Below, in pieces: positions 24,866 to 33,600 of a stretch of DNA of 64,000 nucleotides (positions are counted from its first letter, which is position 1; each line of letters starts with the position of its first letter). This stretch comes from Flaccisagitta enflata (Eukaryota; Chaetognatha; Sagittoidea; Aphragmophora), in assembly GCA_965153355.1 (NCBI GenBank), contig OZ231127.1, forward strand, positions 82,770,001 to 82,834,000, in the 5' to 3' direction. The notes below the pieces were generated by a model that did no database searches, had not been told where the DNA came from, and worked only from the letters and a program-made list of their open reading frames with translations. A program made the position numbers and the translations under genes.

Positions 24866-25030
24866 AAACAAAACAAACCTCAATTTGAGAGTGAGTAGAG
24901 AGATTTGGTCCGTAGCCACAACCAGACCGCGGGTTAGACTGGAAAAGTGACAAGCTTGCAAATCTCCGCGAATTTTGTGTGCTTTTGGGCGAATTGACAA
25001 AAGGCAGTTCTGATCCATGATGTCCCAGAC
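3912..25030 (-). CDS. WDR49/WDR64-like WD40 gene (ten consecutive exons, both ends missing)
   Basis: Ten exons on the - strand: 24879-25030, 23722-23824, 19678-19777, 19261-19402, 18756-18861, 15084-15246, 13180-13887, 5631-5752, 5033-5250 and 3912-4014. Every intron is GT-AG and all nine junctions keep the codon phase, giving 639 visible residues. Eight WD-type blades can be seen: VWDI (1), VVKLWDLETG (86), RIHIWNFNNG (130), INIYPD (177), VIVWNMISG (229), CIHFWNVFQG (524), FVYLWNIDGY (572) and VRLWTLEGEYIGTFGQ (624). The phrases NRNKYVIAVGWDR, LATSSYDGEVIVWN and LWTLEGEYIGTFGQ are typical of the WDR49/WDR64/WDY family, which is usually associated with cilia; the ciliary role here is inferred. 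Residues 257-491 are a low-complexity insertion. The 5' exons are not found; a 22 kb satellite begins 2.6 kb upstream. Confidence 0.85.
4176..4798. mobile_element. Fold-back element with internal 21-bp minisatellite, copy 1
   Basis: Inverted ends: GGGCAGCGGCCCC plus GACGAAGTCCTGTAGAACAC at 4176-4216, and the reverse complement at 4681-4723. Between them is a ~21-bp minisatellite (TGCCCTCTCAGGCCTGAAATC and variants) running one way from 4250 and inverted near 4570-4625, so the element can fold on itself. A conserved tail, ATGCAAAGCAGGGCAACGGG then TATCGCTGACCACATATTGC, follows to 4798 and is shared with the copy at 12609. No protein is encoded. Confidence 0.75.
4990..5033 (-). repeat. Duplicated splice donor of the 5033-5250 exon
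   Basis: The + strand has CCCTTACCAAGTAAC at about 4993 and CCCTTACCAAGTGAC at 5026. On the gene strand this is a second ACTTG|GTAAGGG about 33 bp inside the intron. Confidence 0.7.
5033..5250 (-). CDS. WD40 gene exon (FVYLWNIDGY blade)
   Basis: Acceptor CCATACCAG, donor ACTTG|GTAAGGGC. 218 nt encoding GGSLMAQFPGS through LATGDNFGFVYLWNIDGY to RAHIESVT. In phase with both neighbours. A second copy of the donor, ACTTGGTAAGGG, lies about 33 bp downstream in the intron (see 4990-5033). Confidence 0.87.
5448..5533 (+). repeat. (GAAA)n microsatellite
   Basis: About 20 GAAA units with few interruptions, inside the intron between the 5033-5250 and 5631-5752 exons. It reads as a pyrimidine tract on the gene strand. 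Confidence 0.95.
5631..5752 (-). CDS. WD40 gene exon (CIHFWNVFQ blade)
   Basis: Acceptor CTCCACCAG, donor TTTCAG|GTAACG. 122 nt encoding DGDLSINKLLFMKTRTTKKE and then AASLVASGPRGCIHFWNVFQ, which matches the family's conserved LLFLKTR and G.I.FWN segment. It was invisible to ORF scanning because of its length. Confidence 0.85.
5958..6092. repeat. SINE-like dispersed repeat, copy 1
   Basis: About 135 bp running from AACAAGGCCAAGTAGGCCAA through a CCGA-type tetranucleotide stretch to a hairpin end, AGGTGCGTTGTCGCACCT, followed by AAAAA. Nearly the same sequence occurs at 6223-6350, and diverged relatives elsewhere (15735, 21420, 26880). No RNA polymerase III boxes are obvious. Confidence 0.65.
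6223..6350. repeat. SINE-like dispersed repeat, copy 2
   Basis: Same orientation and structure as the copy at 5958-6092, with the same AACAAGGCC start, a different number of CCGA/CCAA units, and the hairpin end AGGTGCTTTGTCGCACCT followed by AAAAA. Confidence 0.65.
6351..7177. other. Intron sequence without recognised gene
   Basis: AT-rich unique-looking DNA with a TCC-rich microsatellite at about 6918-6980. An 88-codon open frame at 6406-6672 has no recognisable motif and I do not call it a gene. Confidence 0.5.
7385..7918 (+). repeat. GAAA-rich and (GGAA)n microsatellites in the hAT left flank
   Basis: Polypurine tract: GAAA/AAAG at 7385-7600 and (AAGG)n at 7723-7918, separated by ~120 bp of unique sequence. 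Long open frames here are only translated repeat. Confidence 0.92.
8337..8491 (+). repeat. (CTGT)n(CT)n compound microsatellite
   Basis: CTGT units at 8337-8385 followed by CT dinucleotides at 8400-8491, inside the hAT element. Confidence 0.95.
8550..8961 (+). repeat. ~70-bp minisatellite carrying repeated 3' splice-site sequences
   Basis: Six tandem units of 67-71 bp just upstream of the hAT transposase. Each ends in a pyrimidine tract plus CAG (CAG ends at 8615, 8682, 8753, 8820, 8890, 8961) followed by AT(T/A)NAGTCAAAAT-like sequence. Each unit therefore looks like a 3' splice site in the orientation of the transposase. Confidence 0.82.
9045..11839 (+). pseudogene. hAT-type transposase, nearly intact but interrupted
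   Basis: Starts at ATG 9045 (MPPKLAKPP). An N-terminal C2H2 finger (CAECDKTFERQENLQHHYKK, then SH) is followed by a Ser/Pro-rich linker and a long conserved body with DGQYIHLNVPK and VVWDAAHRLELACGDV, the latter resembling the H-R-L-E-L-A segment of hAT transposases of the KIAA1586/ZNF862 type. The frame is broken by TAA at 10068-10070 and TAA at 11079-11081 without any shift. A frameshift near 11596-11604 in a CAG-rich spot follows, after which the protein resumes and ends at TAA 11837. Lying inside an element with intact ends, it is best read as a recently inactivated transposase. Confidence 0.8.
11909..11914 (+). terminator. Poly(A) signal of the hAT transposase
   Basis: Canonical AATAAA 70 bp after the end of the transposase frame and 150 bp inside the right end of the element. 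Confidence 0.55.
12609..13002. mobile_element. Fold-back element with internal 21-bp minisatellite, copy 2
   Basis: Same family as 4176-4798: left arm GGGCAGCGGCCCC from 12609, right arm GGGCCGCTGCCC at 12912-12923, CAGGCCTGAAATC-type minisatellite in both orientations between, and the conserved tail GCAAAGCAGGGCAACGGGTA to about 13002. The minisatellite is shorter than in copy 1. Confidence 0.75.
13180..13887 (-). CDS. WD40 gene exon: low-complexity, proline/glycine/acidic insertion
   Basis: 708 nt. Acceptor ACCGAAG|GT, donor AAAG|GTATGG, phase-compatible on both sides. It encodes about 235 residues: an acidic start (EDSETDSQDEEEKEEKK), a region rich in Thr-Pro-His (HTPHTPHSLHTLHSP), a nine-Gly tract, an Ala/Thr tract and an acidic end (EEEEEEGGEGEEEEDENS). 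No domain is recognised and it is predicted disordered. It sits between blades, where family members have a variable loop. The acceptor is preceded by an (AAC)n repeat, not a pyrimidine tract. Confidence 0.72.
13905..14078 (+). repeat. (TTG)n microsatellite abutting a coding exon
   Basis: About 50 TTG units with TTTTTG and GTGGTGG interruptions. On the gene strand it is (CAA)n lying immediately upstream of the acceptor of the 13180-13887 exon. Confidence 0.95.
14350..15083 (-). repeat. Five tandem copies of a WD40 exon tail plus splice donor, with (CTGT)n
   Basis: The segment TCACGTGAATGGCTTTGATA plus TCCTGGAGGATGCGGTGATT (+ strand) recurs at about 14352, 14470, 14631, 14827 and 14944; the functional exon copy is at 15081. 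Spacings are 117-196 bp and are filled by CTGT/CTGTCTAT microsatellite. On the gene strand each of the better copies reads (T)TTAG, about 41 nt of exon-like sequence, then CAC|GTRAGT, so each resembles a small exon with both splice sites. Confidence 0.85.
15084..15246 (-). CDS. WD40 gene exon (VIVWNMISG blade)
   Basis: Acceptor TTCATTTGCAG, donor ATTCAC|GTGAGTGA. 163 nt encoding KNGHREDILSIAQCPPNL followed by LATSSYDGEVIVWNMISG. The last ~40 nt and the donor are repeated five more times in the downstream intron (14352-15010). Confidence 0.87.
15735..15975. repeat. Diverged SINE-like repeat
   Basis: Shares CGTGTGGATCGTCGAACGAA and CCAACCAACCGACCGACACA with the copies at 5958 and 6223, then runs through CCGTC-type repeats to ATATCCGGCCTTGGCACGG. 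Confidence 0.5.
15980..17689. other. Intron DNA, nothing recognised
   Basis: AT-rich sequence with a T-rich tract at 16210-16280 and A-runs at 16580-16620. No coding signal or recognisable element on either strand. Confidence 0.5.
17690..17790. repeat. Interstitial telomere-like repeat (CCCTAA)n
   Basis: Four consecutive perfect CTAACC-type units at about 17710-17735, surrounded by degenerate ones (CTAGCCCTAACG, CCCTACCCCTAACC) to 17781. It is the complement of TTAGGG, the ancestral animal telomere unit. Confidence 0.8.
18063..18571. mobile_element. TA-flanked MITE
   Basis: 509 bp. Ends CAGTAGATGTCGTCTAGACT at 18063 and the complement AGTCTAGACGACATCTACTG ending at 18571; the inverted similarity extends about 35 bp to GGGGG/CCCCC. 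TA dinucleotides at 18061-18062 and 18572-18573. It is non-coding, consistent with a Tc1/mariner-type non-autonomous element inside the WD40 gene intron. A tRNA-like stretch lies near 18335-18385. Confidence 0.85.
18756..18861 (-). CDS. WD40 gene exon (AVGWDRCINIYPD)
   Basis: Acceptor TTTCTTCACAG, donor GACAAG|GTCAGTCC. 106 nt encoding YVIAVGWDRCINIYPDTSEG then ITSVQFPLKIWDDDK, in phase with both neighbouring exons. Confidence 0.86.
18879..19150 (+). repeat. (GAAT)n-type microsatellite
   Basis: TGAA/TGAATAAA repeats with many interruptions, about 270 bp, starting some 20 bp from the acceptor of the 18756-18861 exon. It reads (TTCA)n on the gene strand. Confidence 0.92.
19261..19402 (-). CDS. 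WD40 gene exon (RIHIWNFNNG blade)
   Basis: Acceptor TTCATAATCAG, donor GAACAA|GTAAGATT. 142 nt encoding RRLITGGRDGRIHIWNFNNG, then HCLKTLEKETNNDEITAVTY and VEMNRN. Phase fits both sides. Confidence 0.87.
19520..19673 (-). repeat. Two tandem copies of a WD40 exon 3' end with splice donor
   Basis: TTACCTGTGTTNTCAAATGC starts at 19520, 19596 and, in the true exon, 19674 (periods 76 and 78 bp). Each copy includes about 60 nt of exon 3' sequence (TTATGGCAGAGATGCCAT is identical in all three) and a GTAAT donor on the gene strand. Confidence 0.88.
19678..19777 (-). CDS. WD40 gene exon (VVKLWDLETG blade)
   Basis: Acceptor TTTTTGATGTAG, donor ACACAG|GTAATTG. 100 nt encoding VVKLWDLETGQPIFEYGGAH then GISAITAMAFDNT. 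Its 3' ~60 nt and donor are tandemly repeated twice downstream (19520-19673). Confidence 0.87.
20905..21140 (+). repeat. 20-bp minisatellite
   Basis: About eleven units of TTGAGGTTGGGATTTGAGCC with variants (TCAAGGCTGGGATTTTAGTC). It lies just after GGGCAGTGGCCCTGAAGGGG (20834), which resembles the arm of the fold-back family at 4176 and 12609, so the same layout of arm plus private minisatellite recurs. Confidence 0.85.
21594..21920. mobile_element. Degenerate fold-back element, third GGGCAG-type copy
   Basis: Left arm GGGCAGCAGTCCCCAAGTGG then ATGAAGTCC; right arm GGGACCGCTGCTC at about 21866, followed by CAATCATGCAAAGCAGTGCC, matching the tail of copies 1 and 2. It lacks the minisatellite. 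Confidence 0.5.
22505..22560 (+). repeat. AGGTCA-type hexamer cluster
   Basis: Repeats of CAGGTCA with spacing 0 to 2, for example AGGTCACAGGTCACAGGTCA. It is probably a short tandem repeat, although the unit equals the nuclear-receptor half-site. Confidence 0.75.
22738..22856 (+). repeat. (CATT)n microsatellite
   Basis: About 29 CATT units, nearly perfect. Confidence 0.97.
23722..23824 (-). CDS. WD40 gene exon (VITCSDGS)
   Basis: Acceptor TCTCTTTTAG, donor GGTTCG|GTAAGTGG (near-perfect consensus). 103 nt encoding YYKKTEVIISHKEPIHCCKY then NPSFKQVITCSDGS, continuing directly into VVKLWD of the next exon. Confidence 0.87.
24568..24870 (+). repeat. (CAA)n microsatellite adjoining a splice donor
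   Basis: About 300 bp of CAA with CAACGA and CAACAG variants. On the gene strand it is (GTT)n starting immediately after the donor of the 24879-25030 exon, so the 5' splice site is part of the repeat's edge. Confidence 0.95.
24879..25030 (-). CDS. WD40 gene exon (VWDIMDQNCL), most upstream exon found
   Basis: Acceptor TTTACTCTTTTAG, donor TTGAG|GTTTGT. 152 nt encoding VWDIMDQNCLLSIRPKAHKI then RGDLQACHFSSLTRGLVVAT to LLTLKL. The donor lies at the very start of a ~300-bp (GTT)n repeat. The preceding exon should end in phase 0 just before VWD; I could not identify it between 25031 and the satellite. Confidence 0.82.
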
Positions 25031-25126
25031 CTAAAAGAGTAAAAATAGGGAAAAACAGTGAACATAAACACACATAAAAACACTTAAACAAACTAACACA
25101 CACAAAAACACTGTAACACACTAACT

Positions 25127-25129
<3 letters not shown>

Positions 25130-25191
<62 letters not shown>

Positions 25192-25215
25192 AGTCACACA
25201 CACACACACTCAGTC
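25130..25215 (+). repeat. (CA)n microsatellite
   Basis: About 30 CA units followed by two CACTCAGT-interrupted blocks. Confidence 0.95.
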
Positions 25216-26388
<1,173 letters not shown>

Positions 26389-26734
26389 CAGAGATCATCT
26401 CCTTTCCCTTCTCCCACTTCTCCCACTTCTCTCACCCCCCTCTCCCCCTCTCCCCCCTCCCTCTGCCTTCAATACCACACTAACTTTTCACTCCACTCAG
26501 TTGAATTTCTTCAAACTTTCTGTTTGCTTTTGATATGCAAATCAGATTATCCGAGGCTCAATCCAATTAGAATACAACTCACACTTAAATTTGCTCTTGT
26601 CTTACCCTTGAAAAGTCAGTGAACAAAATCATCCATATTTTGGTTAGAAACAATTCACCCTCACCTTGTGCTTTCTCAATAGTTTATGTTCATTAAAATG
26701 ACTGTAATATATAATAAAATTATGTAAAAACAAG

Positions 26735-26940
26735 GCTGAATACACGGCTACCTAAGTCGCGTGCGGGTGGGCAGGGGCCGTGATAAAGAAGGCTAACCAA
26801 TCATATAGTCAGGAGCAGTAATGCAAAAACACCTAGAAACGCTGAAAAGGCAAAATGTTATGGATCGACCCACACATCAACCGACAGACCATCCAAGGGT
26901 CAATGCGACTTGTAGAGTCGCGTGTACGCGACTAAAGTAA
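26735..26940. repeat. SINE-like repeat with hairpin end
   Basis: Starts AAGGCTGAATACACGGCTAC and GCGGGTGGGCAGGGGC, which resembles 20638-20690 (AAGGTCGGATACACGGCTAC, TGGGTGGGCAGGGGC). It ends CATCAACCGACAGACCATCC and the palindrome AGTCGCGTGTACGCGACT followed by AAA. Same end structure as the 5958 and 6223 copies. Confidence 0.6.
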
Positions 26941-27329
26941 TCAATTGGACGATAAAAAAAGGAATTTTCATGAATGCACTTTTTTGAGGAAGGTTACTTT
27001 GAACTACATGCCGCTTTAACGCTATATCAAGGGTTCCAAATACATGGCATTACAAAATCTAAATGGACAAGTTTCTATCTCATGTTCATTTTGTCTGTGG
27101 GGATTCGTTAACGCACGCAGATAACAACGCAAACGACGAATATCAAATGTTTTGACCGAGTTAAATGTCATAGATCGCATTTTACAATCGTCCATAGAAT
27201 TGCTTGTTTGAATGCCCAAAAAGGATTGAGGATTATGCTCTTTTGACTGAGGACCTCAGCCTGAGATAAACCAATGCGTGTGTAATATTGTGTGTGGTTA
27301 CAGGCACAAGCGTACATGTGTGCGTTAGT

Positions 27330-27613
<284 letters not shown>

Positions 27614-27616
<3 letters not shown>

Positions 27617-30600
27617 CGTAGGTCCCTCCGGAATCATGTTTCAGTCGAGTCCCAGTCGCTTAAGCGGCAAATTTTGAATTTCGATGCAGGATCTATTTTC
27701 TTGTGGTCCACTCTTCCAAAGTAAACATCAAGATGAGAGGCTCAGAGCAAAAAAACTCTTAAAAAGTAATTATCTTTGTTGATTTTAGAGTGCTAAAAGC
27801 ATAAAAAGGGAAAAATAGTGTTTCTACGTTTACAATTAGGCGCTTCATTGTAAAGTTTTGGCAGACCTGATTCTTGATTTATGGATATCGATCCGCGGTC
27901 TTGTAAGGTCAATGCACTTTGGCTGAAAATCAAACAATCCTATAAGGTTTAAGATAGTGAAATGAGCCTTTGAAACTCATAGGTTATTTGTGCAAAATCA
28001 CAGGTCATTCCTACCGAGAGACCGAACGGCCACAGGAGTGAAAAATGTCAAGTTTTTTCATCTTATTCTGTAAATACATTGCCTAAGCTTTGCTCATATG
28101 CTCTCACTTGGTTCAATAAGAGTTGCATGTTAGGTAGATATCAGGTCAAAGATGACCTAAGAACAAGGCTCTCAAAGGGAACTACGCCCTTATAAAGGGG
28201 AGGCTCTTGAAAAATATTAGGGTGGTTCATTTGCTTAAAAATTATGAATTCACACTGTTCCAAGCTATTTTATGATGCAGTTGACTCAAATAACCATGAT
28301 TCTATATATCTTTTGGCATTTTTTATTGAAAAAACCTTTCCATTTTCACCCCAAAATTTCATGATTCAGCAAAGCGAAAATCGTTCAAAACTCAAAATTT
28401 GTTGAACTTTTTGACTTGATTTTTTTTCCTGGTGTCAATTCCTCTCCTCGATTGTCCATTACCAATGAAAAACCAGCAAAAATACTTAAAAACATCCTGA
28501 ATCATACTTATCATAAAAACCTATATATGATATATATGTAGGAAACGCTAAAACACGCATAACTCAAAAACCGTTCAACATTTCGACCCAATTTTTTTCC
28601 TGGGACCATTTCCCCTTCTAAGCTATCCACTACTATTGCCAAACCACCCAAAAAGCTCCAAAAAGTCCCCTTATAAAGAGCGTAGGTCCTCCGGAATCAT
28701 GTTTCAGTCGAGTCCCAGTCGTTTAAGCGGCAAATTTTGAATTTCGATGCAGGATCTATTTTCTTGTGGTCCACTCTTCCAAAGTAAACATCAAGATGAG
28801 AGGCTCAGAGCAAAAAAACTCTTAAAAAGTAATTATCTTTGTTGATTTTAGAGTGCTAAAAGCATAAAAAGGGAAAAATAGTGTTTCTACGTTTACAATT
28901 AGGCGCTTCATTGTAAAGTTTTGGCAGACCTGATTCTTGATTTATGGATATCGATCCGCGGTCTTGTAAGGTCAATGCACTTTGGCTAAAAATCAAACAA
29001 TCCTATAAGGTTTAAGATAGTGAAATGAGCCTTTGAAACTCATAGGTTATTTGTGCAAAATCACAGGTCATTCCTACCGAGAGACCGAACGGCCACAGGA
29101 GTGAAAAATGTCAAGTTTTTTCATCTTATTCTGTAAATACATTGTTTAAGCTTTGCTCATATGCTCTCACTTGGTTCAATAAGAGTTGCATGTTAGGTAG
29201 ATATCAGGTCAAAGATGACCTAAGAACAAGGCTCTCAAAGGGAACTACGCCCTTATAAAGGGGAGGCTCTTGAAAAATATTAGGGTGGTTCATTTGCTTA
29301 AAAATTATGAATTCACACTGTTCCAAGCTTTTTTATGATGCAGTTGACTCAAATAACCATGATTCTATATATCTTTTGGCATTTTTTATTGAGAAAACCT
29401 TTCCATTTTCACCCCAAAATTTCATGATTCAGCAAAGCGAAAATCGTTCAAAACTCAAAATTTGTTGAACTTTTTGACTTGATTTTTTTTCCTGGTGTCA
29501 ATTCCTCTCCTCGATTGTCCATTACCAATGAAAAACCAGCAAAAATACTTAAAAACATCCTGAATCATACTTATCATAAAAACCTATATATGATATATAT
29601 GTAGGAAACGCTAAAACACGCATAACTCAAAAACCGTTCAACATTTCGACCCAATTTTTTTTCCTGGGACCATTTCCCCTTCTAAGCTATCCACTACTAT
29701 TGCCAAACCACCCAAAAAGCTCCAAAAAGTCCCCTTATAAAGAGCGTAGGTCCCTCCGGAATCATGTTTCAGTCGAGTCCCAGTCGTTTAAGCGGCAAAT
29801 TTTGAATTTCGATGCAGGATCTATTTTCTTGTGGTCCACTCTTCCAAAGTAAACATCAAGATGAGAGGCTCAGAGCAAAAAAACTCTTAAAAAGTAATTA
29901 TCTTTGTTGATTTTAGAGTGCTAAAAGCATAAAAAGGGAAAAATAGTGTTTCTACGTTTACAATTAGGCGCTTCATTGTAAAGTTTTGGCAGACCTGATT
30001 CTTGATTTATGGATATCGATCCGCGGTCTTGTAAGGTCAATGCACTTTGGCTAAAAATCAAACAATCCTATAAGGTTTAAGATAGTGAAATGAGCCTTTG
30101 AAACTCATAGGTTATTTGTGCAAAATCACAGGTCATTCCTACCGAGAGACCGAACGGCCACAGGAGTGAAAAATGTCAAGTTTTTTCATCTTATTCTGTA
30201 AATACATTGCCTAAGCTTTGCTCATATGCTCTCACTTGGTTCAATAAGAGTTGCATGTTAGGTAGATATCAGGTCAAAGATGACCTAAGAACAAGGCTCT
30301 CAAAGGGAACTACGCCCTTATAAAGGGGAGGCTCTTGAAAAATATTAGGGTGGTTCATTTGCTTAAAAATTATGAATTCACACTGTTCCAAGCTATTTTA
30401 TGATGCAGTTGACTCAAATAACCATGATTCTATATATCTTTTGGCATTTTTTATTGAGAAAACCTTTCCATTTTCACCCCAAAATTTCATGATTCAGCAA
30501 AGCGAAAATCGTTCAAAACTCAAAATTTGTTGAACTTTTTGACTTGATTTTTTTTCCTGGTGTCAATTCCTCTCCTCGATTGTCCATTACCAATGAAAAA

Positions 30601-33600
30601 CCAGCAAAAATACTTAAAAACATCCTGAATCATACTTATCATAAAAACCTATATATGATATATATGTAGGAAACGCTAAAACACGCATAACTCAAAAACC
30701 GTTCAACATTTTGACCCAATTTTTTTTCCTGGGACCATTTCCCCTTCTAAGCTATCCACTACTATTGCCAAACCACCCAAAAAGCTCCAAAAAGTCCCCT
30801 TATAAAGAGCGTAGGTCCCTCCGGAATCATGTTTCAGTCGAGTCCCAGTCGTTTAAGCGGCAAATTTTGAATTTCGATGCAGGATCTATTTTCTTGTGGT
30901 CCACTCTTCCAAAGTAAACATCAAGATGAGAGGCTCAGAGCAAAAAAACTCTTAAAAAGTAATTATCTTTGTTGATTTTAGAGTGCTAAAAGCATAAAAA
31001 GGGAAAAATAGATTTCTACGTTTACAATTAGCGCTTTCATTGTAAAGTTTTGGCAGACCTGATTCTTGATTTATGGATATCGATCCGCGGTCTTGTAAGG
31101 TCAATGCACTTTGGCTAAAAATCAAACAATCCTATAAGGTTTAAGATAGTGAAATGAGCCTTTGAAACTCATAGGTTATTTGTGCAAAATCACAGGTCAT
31201 TCCTACCGAGAGACCGAACGGCCACAGGAGTGAAAAATGTCAAGTTTTTTCATCTTATTCTGTAAATACATTGCCTAAGCTTTGCTCATATGCTCTCACT
31301 TGGTTCAATAAGAGTTGCATGTTAGGTAGATATCAGGTCAAAGATGACCTAAGAACAAGGCTCTCAAAGGGAACTACGCCCTTATAAAGGGGAGGCTCTT
31401 GAAAAATATTAGGGTGGTTCATTTGCTTAAAAATTATGAATTCACACTGTTCCAAGCTATTTTATGATGCAGTTGACTCAAATAACCATGATTCTATATA
31501 TCTTTTGGCATTTTTTATTGAGAAAACCTTTCCATTTTCACCCCAAAATTTCATGATTCAGCAAAGCGAAAATCGTTCAAAACTCAAAATTTGTTGAACT
31601 TTTTGACTTGATTTTTTTTCCTGGTGTCAATTCCTCTCCTCGATTGTCCATTACCAATGAAAAACCAGCAAAAATACTTAAAAACATCCTGAATCATACT
31701 TATCATAAAAACCTATATATGATATATATGTAGGAAACGCTAAAACACGCATAACTCAAAAACCGTTCAACATTTCGACCCAATTTTTTTTCCTGGGACC
31801 ATTTCCCCTTCTAAGCTATCCACTACTATTGCCAAACCACCCGAAAAGCTCAAAAAAGTCCCCTTATAAAGAGCGTAGGTCCCTGGGGAATCGTGTTTTA
31901 GTCGACGCTTAGTCGTTTAAGCGGTAAAATTTGAATTTTGATGCAGGATCTATTTTCTTGTGGTCCACTCTTCCAAAGTAAACATCAAGATGAGAGGCTC
32001 AGAGCAAAAAAACTCTTAAAAAGTAATTATCTTTGTTGATTTTAGAGTGCTAAAAGCATAAAAAGGGAAATATAGTGTTTCTACGTTTACAATTAGGCGC
32101 TTCATTGTAAAGTTTTGGCAGACCTGATTCTTGATTTATGGATATCGATCCGCGGTCTTGTAAGGTCAATGCACTTTGGCTAAAAATCAAACAATCCTAT
32201 AAGGTTTAAGATAGTGAAATGAGCCTTTGAAACTCATAGGTTATTTGTGCAAAATCACAGGTCATTCCTACCGAGAGACCGAACGGCCACAGGAGTGAAA
32301 AATGTCAAGTTTTTTCATCTTATTCTGTAAATACATTGCCTAAGCTTTGCTCATATGCTCTCACTTGGTTCAATAAGAGTTGCATGTTAGGTAGATATCA
32401 GGTCAAAGATGACCTAAGAACAAGGCTCTCAAAGGGAACTACGCCCTTATAAAGGGGAGGCTCTTGAAAAATATTAGGGTGGTTCATTTGCTTAAAAATT
32501 ATGAATTCACACTGTTCCAAGCTATTTTATGATGCAGTTGACTCAAATAACCATGATTCTATATATCTTTTGGCATTTTTTATTGAGAAAACCTTTCCAT
32601 TTTCACCCCAAAATTTCATGATTCAGCAAAGCGAAAATCGTTCAAAACTCAAAATTTGTTGAACTTTTTGACTTGATTTTTTTTCCTGGTGTCAATTCCT
32701 CTCCTCGATTGTCCATTACCAATGAAAAACCAGCAAAAATACTTAAAAACATCCTGAATCATACTTATCATAAAAACCTATATATGATATATATGTAGGA
32801 AACGCTAAAACACGCATAACTCAAAAACCGTTCAACATTTCGACCCAATTTTTTTTCCTGGGACCATTTCCCTTAAGCTATCCACTACTATTGCCAAACC
32901 ACCCGAAAAGCTCCAAAAAGTCCCCTTATAAAGAGCGTAGGTCCCTCCGGAATCATGTTTCAGTCGAGTCCCAGTCGTTTAAGCGGCAAATTTTGAATTT
33001 CGATGCAGGATCTATTTTCTTGTGGTCCACTCTTCCAAAGTAAACATCAAGATGAGAGGCTCAGAGCAAAAAAACTCTTAAAAAGTAATTATCTTTGTTG
33101 ATTTTAGAGTGCTAAAAGCATAAAAAGGGAAAAATAGTGTTTCTACGTTTACAATTAGGCGCTTCATTGTAAAGTTTTGGCAGACCTGATTCTTGATTTA
33201 TGGATATCGATCCGCGGTCTTGTAAGGTCAATGCACTTTGGCTAAAAATCAAACAATCCTATAAGGTTTAAGATAGTGAAATGAGCCTTTGAAACTCATA
33301 GGTTATTTGTGCAAAATCACAGGTCATTCCTACCGAGAGACCGAACGGCCACAGGAGTGAAAAATGTCAAGTTTTTTCATCTTATTCTGTAAATACATTG
33401 CCTAAGCTTTGCTCATATGCTCTCACTTGGTTCAATAAGAGTTGCATGTTAGGTAGATATCAGGTCAAAGATGACCTAAGAACAAGGCTCTCAAAGGGAA
33501 CTACGCCCTTATAAAGGGGAGGCTCTTGAAAAATATTAGGGTGGTTCATTTGCTTAAAAATTATGAATTCACACTGTTCCAAGCTATTTTATGATGCAGT

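Noticed and set aside
26665-26701. 37-nt candidate WD40 exon upstream of VWDI (TATTACAG ... AAG|GTGAGG)
   Set aside because: Phase and splice sites fit, but the encoded FNEHKLLRKHK lacks the hydrophobic strand and DxxxxVWD pattern expected before a WD motif; likely chance.
27022-27219. 65-codon open frame on the - strand (SNSMDDCKMRSMTFNSVKTF)
   Set aside because: Looks mildly protein-like but has no splice context linking it to the WD40 gene and no recognised motif.
30711-30917. 68-codon open frame across a satellite unit junction (also at 41344)
   Set aside because: Present only in units with a single base change (TTTTGACCC); not conserved through the array and without motif.
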